Of a DNA stretch of 64,000 nt, positions 43,930-52,719 are shown piece after piece. The translations under genes and the position numbers were made by a program. The stretch is from Rothia halotolerans (lineage in GTDB: Bacteria; Actinomycetota; Actinomycetes; Actinomycetales; Micrococcaceae): contig NZ_NOIU01000001.1 in assembly GCF_004136635.1 (NCBI RefSeq), positions 496,001 through 560,000 of the forward strand. The letters are read 5' to 3'. The notes under the pieces were generated by a model that searched no databases, had not been told where the DNA came from, and saw only the letters and a program-made list of their open reading frames with translations. Within the stretch, counting starts at the first letter, position 1; each line of letters starts with the position of its first letter.

Positions 43930-44324
43930 GCCTCCGGCACCTCCACCATGACGTTCGTGGACTTGATGACGGCGGTGGCCACCGCTCCCGGCTCCAGGCC
44001 CAGGTCCCGCACGGCCTCCGTGCTCATCAGGGACACCACCCGATGCGGTCCGCACTGCAGCTCGACCTGCGACATCACCTGATCCGAGGTCACGGCGGTC
44101 ACCAGGCCCACGAAGCGGTTGCGCGCGGAGCTGGAGACGTGCGTGGGGTCGGCGGGAGGCACGGACTGGTCCTTGACCAGCCGGGCCAGTTCGAGGCCGT
44201 CCACGGTGGTGTGGCCGGAGGGGGTCTTGGAGCCGGTCAGCCTGCCCGAGACGATCCAGCGACGCACGGTGTCGTCGCTGACGCCCAGGAAGTGCGCCGC
44301 GTCTGCCACGGAGAGAGTAGCCAT
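43926..44324 (-). CDS. Excisionase-type HTH plus TOBE (Mop) domain molybdate regulator
   Basis: 132 residues in two parts. An N-terminal MerR/excisionase-like helix-turn-helix ([26 protein letters not shown]) is followed by one TOBE/Mop domain ([13 protein letters not shown] through VKS-like [11 protein letters not shown]). This resembles small molybdate-binding proteins fused to DNA-binding domains that lead mod operons in actinobacteria. It probably senses molybdate and controls modABC, replacing both ModE and the missing TOBE of ModC. Start ATG 44324; an upstream in-frame ORF extension has no ribosome site. Confidence 0.87.
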   Translation of the reverse strand: MATLSVADAAHFLGVSDDTVRRWIVSGRLTGSKTPSGHTTVDGLELARLVKDQSVPPADPTHVSSSARNRFVGLVTAVTSDQVMSQVELQCGPHRVVSLMSTEAVRDLGLEPGAVATAVIKSTNVMVEVPEA

Positions 44325-44333
44325 GGTCACATG

Positions 44334-44371
44334 GTATCCGCAGATACGGGTGATTCTCAGCTTATTAAGCT
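44334..44371. promoter_or_regulatory. Two palindromes upstream of the mod operon
   Basis: GTATC-CGCA-GATAC (44334-44347) and the perfect AGCTTATTAAGCT (44359-44371) lie 10-47 bp ahead of the HTH-TOBE start in an AT-rich patch that must also hold the promoter. Candidate operators for that protein. Confidence 0.5.
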
Positions 44372-44515
44372 CATATACGGAACGTGGTGCGGTAATGGGG
44401 TGCATTCACTCGCCCCCGAGACCCCCGCCTTCTCCGGGAGGCGCCGGCGGGAGCGAATCGGATCGACGCATGAGACCGAGGGCCCACCCTCCCGACGGCG
44501 GACACTCGACGCACG

Positions 44516-44554
44516 AAAAAGCCCCGGTCCCGCTCGTGAGCGGTACCAGGGCTT
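44516..44554 (-). terminator. Intrinsic terminator after tRNA-Ser
   Basis: On the minus strand a stem from AAGCCC through CCGCTC, loop ACGA, and the complementary arm, followed by TTTTT. One of the few classical T-run terminators here. Confidence 0.8.
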
Positions 44555-44558
44555 GCGG

Positions 44559-44643
44559 CGGAGGATGGGGGATTTGAACCCCCGAGGGCGTGAACCCAAC
44601 ACGCGTTCCAGGCGTGCGCCATAGGCCGCTAGGCGAATCCTCC
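44559..44643 (-). tRNA. tRNA-Ser (GGA anticodon)
   Basis: 85 bases. Acceptor stem GGAGGAT/ATCCTCC, anticodon loop CTGGAAC with GGA between CACGC and GCGTG arms, a long class II variable arm, and T-loop GGTTCAAATCC flanked by GGGGG/CCCCC. The discriminator is G and CCA is not encoded. It reads UCC/UCU serine codons. Confidence 0.95.
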
Positions 44644-44799
44644 AGGCATCCGCTCGACCGCCCGAAGGCGATTTCACGAAAGCGAACGGATTCGAGCTTA
44701 CACAACGGGCCCGGGGCGTGCCAACTCGTGCCCGCCGAAGGTGGCGCAGAACACGCTCGCCCCGGTGTGACACCCGATCCCGCTCTGGGCTAAGCTGTC

Positions 44800-44892
44800 G
44801 GAAGCCCCTCGCGTGGCGTCATCGTGGAAAACTCCCCCAGGACCGGAAGGTAGCAAGGGTATCCGGGCTCTGACGGGTGCGCGAGGGGTCTT
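44800..44892 (+). ncRNA. ffs: Signal recognition particle RNA (small SRP RNA, ffs)
   Basis: The conserved apical domain is clear: CAGGACCGGAAGGTAGCA, with the GGAA tetraloop and the asymmetric loop that bind Ffh. The basal stem pairs CCCCTCGCG (44805-44813) with CGCGAGGGG (44880-44888). TAAGCT at 44791 could be the -10 box. Its place just before dnaX is conserved in many actinobacteria. Ends are approximate by a few bases. Confidence 0.92.
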
Positions 44893-45055
44893 ATCCTTTA
44901 ACCTCCCGGCGCCGGGATCCGCACCGCCCGCGCCCTGCGGATCCGCGGCACGACGCCTCGCAGCGGCCCCTCGACGGCCCGCCCCGCGCCGACCCCTCGT
45001 CCCCAGAACCGCAACGGGTCTTATCTTGTCAGTCCGACCCGCTAGGGTTTAACGG

Positions 45056-48000
45056 GTGAGCACAGCACTGTACCGCCGTTACCGCCCGGAGACGTTCGCC
45101 GACGTCATCGGGCAGGAGCACGTCACGGAACCTCTGATGACGGCCCTGCAGAAGAACCGCGTCAACCATGCCTACCTCTTCTCCGGCCCCCGGGGCTGCG
45201 GCAAGACCACCTCGGCACGGATCCTGGCGCGCTGCCTGAACTGCGAGCAGGGTCCCACGCCCACGCCCTGCGGGCAGTGCGAGTCCTGCCGCGAGCTGTC
45301 CCGGGACGGCTCGGGCTCCCTGGACGTCATCGAGATGGACGCCGCCTCTCACGGCGGCGTGGACCACGCGCGCGACCTGCGCGAGCGCGCGACCTTCGCC
45401 CCCGTCCGGGACCGCTACAAGATCTTCATCATCGACGAGGCGCACATGGTGACCCGCGAGGGGTTCAACGCGCTGCTCAAGATCGTCGAGGAGCCGCCCG
45501 AGCACATCAAGTTCATCTTCGCGACCACCGAGCCCAACAAGGTGCTCAGCACCATCCGCTCGCGCACCCACCACTACCCGTTCCGGCTCGTGGCGCCCGA
45601 GGTGCTGCGCGGCTACCTCAAGCAGCTGTGCGAGCGCGAGGACATCGAGGTGGAGCAGGGGGTGCTGCCGCTGGTGGTGCGCGCCGGCGCCGGCTCGGTG
45701 CGCGACTCCCTCTCGGTGCTGGACCAGCTCATGGCCGGTGCCGGGGAGCAGGGGATCACCTACGACCTCGCCGTGGCGCTGCTCGGGTTCACCCACGCGG
45801 AGCTGCTGGACAGCGTCGTCGACTCCTTCGCAGCGGGGGACTCCTCCGCCGTGTTCCAGGCCGTGGACCGGGTCATCCAGACCGGTCAGGATCCGCGCCG
45901 CTTCGTCGAGGACCTGCTGGAGCGGTTCCGGGATCTGATCATCGTCAAGGCGGTCCCGGAGTCGGCCGCGTCCATCCTGCACGGCATGCCGGAGGACCAG
46001 ATCGACCGGATGCGGGGGCAGGCGACCCAGCTGGGCGCCGCCGAGCTCTCGCGGGCCGCGGACATCGCCAACTCGGCCCTGACCGAGATGACCGGCGCCA
46101 CCAGCCCGCAGCTGCACCTGGAGCTGCTGTGCGCCCGGATCCTGCTGCCCACCGCGGAGGACTCATCGCGCGGGGTCAACGCGCGCGTGGACCGGCTGGA
46201 GCGCCGGATCAACATGGGCAGCGTCGGCGCCGTGGCCGCCCCCCTGCAGGCGGACCAGGCGGCGGCAACCACCCCGGAGACCCCGGCCGAGCACGCGGCC
46301 TCCATGGCCGACGGCGGCATGACCGCCTCGCGTCAGGAAGCCTCCCCCGGCGGCCGCGAGGCGGCCCTGGCGATGGCGCGGCGCAATCGTCCCGTCCCCG
46401 CTGGGCAGGAGGACGCGGAGGCCCAGGAGCCGGACACCGGAGAGCAGGGCGCCGCAGCCCCGGGCGCCGATTCCTGGACGGCTCCCGACGAGACCGTGGA
46501 GTCCGCTTTCCCGGCTCCCGATGCCGCCCCCTCCGAGGAGACCGGCCAGAACTCGCCCGCCGCGTCCCCGGCCGCCGGTCAGGGACAGCCTCCCCGTCCG
46601 GCCGAGCAGGACGGAGCCCCTTCGGCTTCGTCCCCCGCGTCCGGCGACGACGCCCCTCAGTCCTCCCCCGATGAGGGCCAGCAGGCCTACCGCGCCCAGC
46701 CGACCTCCCCGGCCGACGCCGGCCAGGTCAACCTCGTGGAGCGCTCGTGGGCCGACGTCGTGGCCGCCGTCGGCAAGCGGTCCAAGGTCGCCCAGGCCAC
46801 CTTCCGCGAGTGCCGCCCGGCGCGGTTCGAGAACGGCGTCCTCTACGTGGCCTCGAGCGGGCCGGGCATCCAGTCCCGGGTCGAGCGCTATGCCGGCGCC
46901 CTGAGCGAGGCGGTCCAGGAGATCCTGGGCCTCGCCTGCACCGTGGCCCTGGACGGCAGCGCCCCCGCGGCCGGGGGCCTGGAAGGTTCCGGCGGACCGG
47001 GCGCTCCCGGCGGACCGGGGAGCCCCGGTGCGTCCGGCGGCCCCTCGTGGTCCGGCGGATCCTCCGGCGCCAGCGGCCCTTCCGGCCCTGGCAGCCCCGA
47101 GGGATCCGGCGGGGGCGCCCCGCTGGGTGCCCCCGGCGCGGCCTCGCCCGCAGGCGAATACGCACGGAACGCAGGCCCCGAGCCCGGGGCCCCGGCCGGG
47201 CGCGCCCAGCGCGAGCAGCAGGACTGGCCCGGCGACGAGCAGTGGAGCCGCGCCGCCCAGCAGGAGAACAGCCAGACCCCGGAGCCCCCGCGTGCGCCCT
47301 CGGCCGGCCGTCCCGGGGATCGTGCGGACCGGTCCCAGCCCCTCTCGGACGGCCCCCGCGGCGGGGACCAGGCGTGGCAGCGCCACGGTGAGCCCTCGTC
47401 CAACGCGGCCCCCGACTGGTCCGACGACGAGTCGGGCGAGGGCTTCAGCGACTGGGCCGTCGCGACGATCCCCGGCGGCGAGCAGGGCGAACAGGAGGAG
47501 CCGGCGTCGCGCCTGCGTGTCGTGCCCGGCGAGGCGGAGCGGGATGCGGACGACCCCTGGACCGGCGGAGACCCCGAGGCCGGGGAGCCCTCCAGCACCA
47601 CGGCGAGCCTCTCCGTGGTCCCGAGCCCGCCGGAGGACGCCACCGCCGAGGAGGCCCCTGCCCGGGAGCCCTCCGGAGAGGACGCGTCCTCGGCGGCCGA
47701 GGAGCCCTCCCGCCCCGCCCACGACTGGTCCGTCGCGGCACGGCGGGCCGGGGCCCCCGGCAGCCCCGTGGACGGGCGCCGCAGCGGCTGGGGCTACTCG
47801 GGGCCCGACGGCGCCGCGGGAGCCTCCGACCACCCCTCGAAGTGGCTCCAGCGCAAGCAGCACCTCACCGAGGTCGGCGACACCGGTGAGGGCGAGGGCC
47901 CCGGGGCCTCCCCCGGCCCCGGGGGCCCGGCTCCTGAGGCCGCACCAGAACCCGAGGACCGGGCCCCCGCGGCGCCTCCGCAGGGCGGCGTCGCCCCCGC

Positions 48001-48325
48001 CGAGTCCCACGAGCGGCAACGGCACCTCCACGCCGTGCGGACCGAGGAGGAGCCCTCCCCCGGCCCGGCCGCGGGCGAGCAGCGCGACCAGCGCTCCTTC
48101 CGCGAGCGCCACGCGGCGACCATCGCGGCGGGAGCCCAGGGCGGTCCCCGCCGCGGGGAGCCCGTCGTGGATCCCCAGGCCCCGGAGCCGCCGGACGACT
48201 GGGACGACTTCGTCCCGGAGCCCGAGGACGAGGACATCGAGGACTCGGCGCTCTACGGCCAGGCTGCCGTGGAGACCATCCTCGGCGGGCGGGTCATCGA
48301 CGAGCGCCCGCACCATCAGTCGTAG
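45056..48325 (+). CDS. dnaX: DNA polymerase III subunit tau/gamma
   Basis: 1089 residues. AAA+ clamp-loader ATPase in the first 370: YRRYRPETFADVIGQEHV, Walker A GPRGCGKTT (about 44-52), zinc cysteines in CLNCEQ and CGQCESC, Walker B IFIIDEAHM, and sensor FIFATTEP. A tau-type domain follows at about 558-640 (LVERSWADVVAAVGKRSK). The remaining 450 residues are disordered: Gly-Pro-Ser rich with a collagen-like stretch (640-690), then acidic. DnaX loads the beta clamp and links polymerase cores. GTG start. It is much longer than usual (about 600-700). I see no A-rich slippery site, so a gamma form by frameshift is not predicted. Confidence 0.95.
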   Translation: MSTALYRRYRPETFADVIGQEHVTEPLMTALQKNRVNHAYLFSGPRGCGKTTSARILARCLNCEQGPTPTPCGQCESCRELSRDGSGSLDVIEMDAASHGGVDHARDLRERATFAPVRDRYKIFIIDEAHMVTREGFNALLKIVEEPPEHIKFIFATTEPNKVLSTIRSRTHHYPFRLVAPEVLRGYLKQLCEREDIEVEQGVLPLVVRAGAGSVRDSLSVLDQLMAGAGEQGITYDLAVALLGFTHAELLDSVVDSFAAGDSSAVFQAVDRVIQTGQDPRRFVEDLLERFRDLIIVKAVPESAASILHGMPEDQIDRMRGQATQLGAAELSRAADIANSALTEMTGATSPQLHLELLCARILLPTAEDSSRGVNARVDRLERRINMGSVGAVAAPLQADQAAATTPETPAEHAASMADGGMTASRQEASPGGREAALAMARRNRPVPAGQEDAEAQEPDTGEQGAAAPGADSWTAPDETVESAFPAPDAAPSEETGQNSPAASPAAGQGQPPRPAEQDGAPSASSPASGDDAPQSSPDEGQQAYRAQPTSPADAGQVNLVERSWADVVAAVGKRSKVAQATFRECRPARFENGVLYVASSGPGIQSRVERYAGALSEAVQEILGLACTVALDGSAPAAGGLEGSGGPGAPGGPGSPGASGGPSWSGGSSGASGPSGPGSPEGSGGGAPLGAPGAASPAGEYARNAGPEPGAPAGRAQREQQDWPGDEQWSRAAQQENSQTPEPPRAPSAGRPGDRADRSQPLSDGPRGGDQAWQRHGEPSSNAAPDWSDDESGEGFSDWAVATIPGGEQGEQEEPASRLRVVPGEAERDADDPWTGGDPEAGEPSSTTASLSVVPSPPEDATAEEAPAREPSGEDASSAAEEPSRPAHDWSVAARRAGAPGSPVDGRRSGWGYSGPDGAAGASDHPSKWLQRKQHLTEVGDTGEGEGPGASPGPGGPAPEAAPEPEDRAPAAPPQGGVAPAESHERQRHLHAVRTEEEPSPGPAAGEQRDQRSFRERHAATIAAGAQGGPRRGEPVVDPQAPEPPDDWDDFVPEPEDEDIEDSALYGQAAVETILGGRVIDERPHHQS

Positions 48326-48361
48326 CAGGCCCCGCCGCGGCGGGACCGGGAAAGAGGACCT

Positions 48362-49234
48362 TTGTACCAGGGAGCTGTCCAGGACCTGATCGACGAGCTC
48401 GGCAGGCTTCCGGGCGTGGGCCCCAAGTCCGCCCAGCGCATCGCGTTCCACATCCTCAACTCGCCCGCCGAGGAGATGGAGAAGCTCGCCTCGGCGATCA
48501 CGATGGTCAAGAGCAAGGTCTCCTTCTGCGAGATCTGCGGGAACATCTCGGAGACGCCGAAGTGCTCGATCTGCCGCGACGCCCGCCGCGACTCCTCGAT
48601 CATCTGCGTGGTCGAGGAGCCCAAGGACGTCTCGGCGATCGAGCGGACGGGCAGCTTCTCCGGCCGGTACCACGTGCTCGGCGGCTCGATCGACCCGATG
48701 CAGGGCATCGGCCCCGAGCGCCTGCGCGTCCGCGAGCTGGTCTCGCGCCTGGCCGACGAGGAGGTCCAGGAGATCATCCTGGCCATGGACCCCAACCTCG
48801 AGGGCGAGGCGACCGCCACGTACCTCTCCCGGATGCTCAATCCCATCGGCGTCACCGTCTCCCGGCTCGCCTCCGGGCTGCCGGTGGGCGGCGACCTGGA
48901 GTATGCGGACGAGATCACCCTCGGCCGCGCGATGGAGGGCCGCCGGATCCTCACCCCCGGCCAGCGCCGGGCGAAGGCCGCGGAGCAGGCCGCGAGCGTC
49001 GCGGACGCGGGGGCGGCGACTCAGGAAGACGACGCCGGGACCGCCCCGAGCACGGGGGACGCCGCCGGCGCGGACGGCGGCGAGGACCGGCCCGCGAGCG
49101 CCGAGGGCGAGGCCGCGGCGTCGGCCCCTGAGCAGGCGGCGACGGAGGCGCCGGCGTCCCAGCCGGCGGACCCCTACCGCCGCTATCCCACGCCGCGGCG
49201 CGGGGAGAAGTTCGCCAACCCCTGGGCCGACTGA
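48362..49234 (+). CDS. recR: Recombination mediator protein RecR
   Basis: 290 residues from TTG, with AAAGAGGA upstream. Core RecR (1-200): helix-hairpin-helix [19 protein letters not shown], zinc finger [16 protein letters not shown], Toprim [12 protein letters not shown] and [19 protein letters not shown], and the Walker-B-like tail [18 protein letters not shown]. It works with RecO/RecF in loading RecA at gaps. A 90-residue Ala/acidic tail ending [20 protein letters not shown] is extra compared with the family. It starts 36 bp after dnaX, the classical pair. Confidence 0.96.
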   Translation: MYQGAVQDLIDELGRLPGVGPKSAQRIAFHILNSPAEEMEKLASAITMVKSKVSFCEICGNISETPKCSICRDARRDSSIICVVEEPKDVSAIERTGSFSGRYHVLGGSIDPMQGIGPERLRVRELVSRLADEEVQEIILAMDPNLEGEATATYLSRMLNPIGVTVSRLASGLPVGGDLEYADEITLGRAMEGRRILTPGQRRAKAAEQAASVADAGAATQEDDAGTAPSTGDAAGADGGEDRPASAEGEAAASAPEQAATEAPASQPADPYRRYPTPRRGEKFANPWAD

Positions 49235-49268
49235 CACTCCGCCCCGCTGGCGGCCGGACGGCGTCGCC

Positions 49269-50093
49269 CTACTTCTCCTTCAGCTTCCAGTAGCCGCTGG
49301 AGTACCCGTGCCCCTTGGCGAGCCCGAGCTCCTGGCGCATCCAGGCCCGCAGCGGCCTGATCGCCCCGGACTCCCCCGCCAGCCACATGAACACCTCGCC
49401 CTCGGGGACCCCGCCGGCGACGACGGCCTCCGCCAGGGGCGACGCGGCGCCCTCGCGCACCACCCACTCCACCGAGACCCCCTCCGGGGCGTCGATCGGC
49501 TGCCGCGACCGCAGCGAGGGCACCTCGAGGACGGCCCGCCCCCGGGCCCCGCGGGGCATGGACTCGAGCCACCGCGCCATCCCCGGCAGCCCCGTCTCGT
49601 CGCCGGCCAGCAGATAGAAGTCGTAGCCGTCGTCGATCCGGTACCCGGCCTTGGGGCCCAGGACGTGGACCGGGTCGCCGGGCTCCAGCGCCCGTGCCCA
49701 CGCCGCTCCGCGGCCCTGCTCGTGCAGCACCACGTTGATCTCCAGCTCCCCGCTCTCCGGGTCGTACCGCCGGACGGTGTACTTGCGGGTGGGCGGGCTC
49801 GGCTTGGGCCACACCGGCTTCTCCCCCTTGAGCTCCGGCTCGGGCAGGACGCGACTGCCCTCCGGGGGGATCACCACGCGCACGTACTCCCCCACCAGCC
49901 CGCGGGAGTCGATCCTCTCGCCCTGCTCCGCGCAGACGACCCGCCGCACGCTGGGGCTCGCGTCCTCCACCCGCACCGCGCGCAGGACGCGGTAGCGCAT
50001 GGGGTACTTGACCTTCTCCAGGGGGCGGGGGCCCTCGACGGGCGCAGCCCGCTCGCCCGCCGCATCGGCCCGCTCCGCGCTCTTCTCGCCCAT
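49269..50093 (-). CDS. Siderophore-interacting protein (FAD/NADPH ferric-siderophore reductase)
   Basis: 274 residues. FAD-binding domain with SRGLVGEYVRVVIPP, the YTVRRYDPESGELEINVVLHE block (R-x-Y-T/S-like flavin motif), then GPKAGYRIDDGYDFYLLAGDETGLPGMARWLE, and the NADP-domain end FMWLAGESGAIRPLRAWMRQELGL with typical YWKLKEK tail (family G-Y-W-R). Such proteins reduce ferric siderophores in the cytoplasm. ATG at 50093 has GGGAG upstream. Convergent with recR, divergent from lysC. No siderophore genes are nearby. Confidence 0.92.
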   Translation of the reverse strand: MGEKSAERADAAGERAAPVEGPRPLEKVKYPMRYRVLRAVRVEDASPSVRRVVCAEQGERIDSRGLVGEYVRVVIPPEGSRVLPEPELKGEKPVWPKPSPPTRKYTVRRYDPESGELEINVVLHEQGRGAAWARALEPGDPVHVLGPKAGYRIDDGYDFYLLAGDETGLPGMARWLESMPRGARGRAVLEVPSLRSRQPIDAPEGVSVEWVVREGAASPLAEAVVAGGVPEGEVFMWLAGESGAIRPLRAWMRQELGLAKGHGYSSGYWKLKEK

Positions 50094-50317
50094 ACCGCTC
50101 CCTGCCTCCTCCGTGACGCCCCGCCCGAGGCCCGCCGCGGCCACCGCGGCCGCTGCTCCCCACGCTAGCCCCGCTCCGTGAATCCATGAAGCGATCATGT
50201 CGCCTGCCAGCGCACCGGATTTCATAGTATGGAAACACTCACAGAAACGCGCCGGTACATGTGGCAGCCGATATTCTGGGTCACGGCCCCGCAAACAGAC
50301 ACCCGTTGGAGACAAGC

Positions 50318-51613
50318 ATGAGCCTCATCGTCCAGAAGTTCGGCGGTTCGTCCGTGTCAGACGCCGAGGGCGTCAAGCGCGTCGCCCGCCGCATCGTGGA
50401 GACGAAGGCGCAGGGCAACGACGTCGTCGTGGTCGTCTCCGCGATGGGCGACACCACCGACGACCTGCTCGACCTCGCCCACGAGGTCTCCTCCTACCGC
50501 GGCCCCAGCCGCGAGCTGGACATGCTGCTGACCGCCGGCGAGCGCATCTCCATGGCCGTGCTCGCGATGGCGGTGCACGAGCTCGGCGCCCCCGCGCAGT
50601 CCTTCACCGGCTCGCAGGCCGGCATGATCACCGACGGGATCCACGGCTCGGCCCGCCTGGTCGAGGTCCAGCCGCACCGCATCCGCGAGTCCGTCGACGC
50701 CGGCAACATCGCCATCGTCGCCGGGTTCCAGGGCATGAACCGCCAGACCCGCGACATCACCACCATGGGCCGCGGCGGATCCGACACCACCGCCGTGGCC
50801 CTGGCCGCCGCCCTGAACGCGGACGTCTGCGAGATCTACTCCGACGTCGACGGCGTCTTCACCGCCGACCCTCGCATCGTGGGCGCCGCCCACAAGCTCA
50901 ACCAGGTCTCCAGCGAGGAGATGCTGGAGATGGCGGCCAACGGGGCCAAGATCCTGCACCTGCGCTGCGTCGAGTACGCCCGCCGCTTCAACCTGAAACT
51001 TCATGTCCGCTCCTCCTTCAGCGATCTGGAGGGCACGTGGGTCATCCCGAGCGCCACGGACGCGGACTCAGCCGAACTGACGAAGGAGATCCCCTTGGAA
51101 CAGCCGCTCATCTCGGGCGTCGCCCACGACCGCAGCCAGGCGAAGATCACGGTCGTCGGCGTGCCCGACGTCCCCGGCTACGCCGCCAAGATCTTCGGCT
51201 CGCTCAACGACGCCCACGTCAACCTGGACATGATCGTGCAGAACGTGTCCACCAAGTCCGCCGAGCGCACCCACATCTCCTTCACCCTGCCCCAGGACCA
51301 GGGCGACACCGCCCTCGCCGTCCTGCGGAAGGTGCAGCAGGAGGTCGGCTTCGAGGACATCGAGTACGACGACTCGATCGGCAAGCTCTCGCTGGTGGGC
51401 GCGGGCATGAAGTCCAACCCCGGCGTCTCCTTCCAGTTCTTCGACGCCCTCTCCGAGGCCGGGGTCAACATCGACATGATCTCCACCTCCGAGATCCGCA
51501 TCTCCGTGGTCACCCGGGCGGACCTGCTCGACGCCGCCGTGCGCGCCGTGCACACCGCCTTCGGCCTGGACCACGACGGCGAGGCCACCGTCTACGGCGG
51601 AACCGGCCGCTGA
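50318..51613 (+). CDS. lysC: Aspartate kinase (alpha subunit)
   Basis: 431 residues. VQKFGGSSV at 5-13 is the kinase signature; [16 protein letters not shown] and [17 protein letters not shown] complete the catalytic domain; two ACT domains follow from about 270 ([35 protein letters not shown]). It makes aspartyl-phosphate for lysine, threonine, methionine and diaminopimelate synthesis, with feedback by lysine and threonine through ACT. The ATG is 38 bp after a long in-frame leader without ribosome site. asd, which often follows lysC, is absent here. Confidence 0.96.
   Translation: MSLIVQKFGGSSVSDAEGVKRVARRIVETKAQGNDVVVVVSAMGDTTDDLLDLAHEVSSYRGPSRELDMLLTAGERISMAVLAMAVHELGAPAQSFTGSQAGMITDGIHGSARLVEVQPHRIRESVDAGNIAIVAGFQGMNRQTRDITTMGRGGSDTTAVALAAALNADVCEIYSDVDGVFTADPRIVGAAHKLNQVSSEEMLEMAANGAKILHLRCVEYARRFNLKLHVRSSFSDLEGTWVIPSATDADSAELTKEIPLEQPLISGVAHDRSQAKITVVGVPDVPGYAAKIFGSLNDAHVNLDMIVQNVSTKSAERTHISFTLPQDQGDTALAVLRKVQQEVGFEDIEYDDSIGKLSLVGAGMKSNPGVSFQFFDALSEAGVNIDMISTSEIRISVVTRADLLDAAVRAVHTAFGLDHDGEATVYGGTGR
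51095..51613 (+). CDS. lysC: Aspartate kinase beta subunit from internal TTG start
   Basis: Within lysC, AAGGAG followed seven bases later by TTG (51095, codon 260) begins [22 protein letters not shown], the point where the separate beta subunit of actinobacterial and Bacillus aspartate kinases starts. It would give 172 residues with both ACT domains and assemble with alpha as alpha2-beta2. The strong internal ribosome site is direct evidence; expression is by analogy with Corynebacterium. Confidence 0.7.
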   Translation: MEQPLISGVAHDRSQAKITVVGVPDVPGYAAKIFGSLNDAHVNLDMIVQNVSTKSAERTHISFTLPQDQGDTALAVLRKVQQEVGFEDIEYDDSIGKLSLVGAGMKSNPGVSFQFFDALSEAGVNIDMISTSEIRISVVTRADLLDAAVRAVHTAFGLDHDGEATVYGGTGR

Positions 51614-51617
51614 GGGC

Positions 51618-52580
51618 TTGAGCACCGTTCCGCCGGGCGAGCAGCGCCGCGGCCCGGCCGTGGCGGCCGGGCCGCAGTGGCGCGCGCTCGCCGAGGAGCA
51701 CCGCGAGCGCGCCGCCGTCTACGCGGAGCCCTTCGTGGAGCGCCGGAACCGGGGCGCGACGCATCCGGTGGAGGACTTCCTCTTCACCTACTACACGCTG
51801 AAGCCGGGGCAGTTCACGCGCTGGCACCCGGGGGCCGGCGTCGTGCTGCTGGACGCCGCGGAGCGCCTGGACTGGAAGTTCTACCGGGCCGTCGGCGCCG
51901 AGGAGCTGGAGGCCGCGGGGCTCCCTCCCGCGGAGGCCGCCGCGCAGGCCGGGAGCGCGGCGACGGTCGACGTCGAGGACTTCTTCGCCCGCCGCGGCAG
52001 CGCCGTGGACTTCACCCGCGAGCTCCTCTCCCTGAGTACTGCGAAGCCCGGGAACTTCGGCTGCTTCGGGATGCACGAGTGGGCCATGGCCTACCGCTCG
52101 GAGGAGAACGAGATCCGGCACGAGCACCTCGAGCTGCGACTCGGGCCGGACGGGACGGACAGCGTGGTGGAGTCCCACCGCATCCACTGCACCCACTTCG
52201 ACGCGTTCAGGTTCTTCCAGCCCCAGGCCGTGGAGCGCAACGAGGTCCAGCCGACGCGCGAGCGGCAGCGGCACCTGGAGCAGCCCGGCTGCCTGCACGC
52301 CAACATGGACGTGTACAAGTGGGCCTACAAGCTGCTGCCCCTGGTGGACTCCGACCTGGTCATGGACGCCTTCGAGCTGGCCTGGCAGATCCGGGAGATG
52401 GACATGCGGGCGGCCCCCTACGACCTACGGGCCTGGGGCTACGAGCCGATCCCCGTGGAGACCGCCGCGGGGAAGAAGCAGTACGCCACGATGCAGCGTG
52501 ACTTCGCGGCCCGTTCCACGCAGCTGCGCCAGCGCCTGCTGAACAGCCTGCGGGAGGTCGCGGGCCCCGCCTCCGACTGA
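51618..52580 (+). CDS. Conserved actinobacterial protein of unknown function
   Basis: 320 residues starting at TTG four bases after lysC. Characteristic blocks are HPVEDFLFTYYTLKPGQFTRWHPG, KPGNFGCFGMHEWAMAY, RHEHLELRLG, HCTHFDAFRFF and LLPLVDSDLVMDAFELAWQIREMDMRAAPYDL. Histidines and acidic residues in these blocks look like a conserved active or metal site. Homologues are sometimes labelled 3-methyladenine DNA glycosylase; I see no AlkA/Tag/HhH motif that supports that name. Close coupling to lysC is seen but the role is unknown. Confidence 0.8.
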   Translation: MSTVPPGEQRRGPAVAAGPQWRALAEEHRERAAVYAEPFVERRNRGATHPVEDFLFTYYTLKPGQFTRWHPGAGVVLLDAAERLDWKFYRAVGAEELEAAGLPPAEAAAQAGSAATVDVEDFFARRGSAVDFTRELLSLSTAKPGNFGCFGMHEWAMAYRSEENEIRHEHLELRLGPDGTDSVVESHRIHCTHFDAFRFFQPQAVERNEVQPTRERQRHLEQPGCLHANMDVYKWAYKLLPLVDSDLVMDAFELAWQIREMDMRAAPYDLRAWGYEPIPVETAAGKKQYATMQRDFAARSTQLRQRLLNSLREVAGPASD

Positions 52581-52719
52581 GCCGGACGGCGTCGGCGTCA
52601 TGCTTCCGGACACGGCGTAACCTTCCGCCCGACGCGCCGTCCGCTCCCCTTTTCCGAGGACGATTGCCCTAGCCTGGTGTGGGTTGAAGCACATGCCGCC
52701 TATCCAGGAGCCAAGCACC

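Noticed and set aside
45056-48325. Programmed frameshift in dnaX giving a gamma subunit
   Set aside because: No A-rich slippery heptamer is visible in the region after the ATPase domain.
46163-49237. 1024-residue open frame antisense to dnaX and recR
   Set aside because: Low-complexity Gly/Arg/Leu product, opposite two certain genes; a composition artefact.
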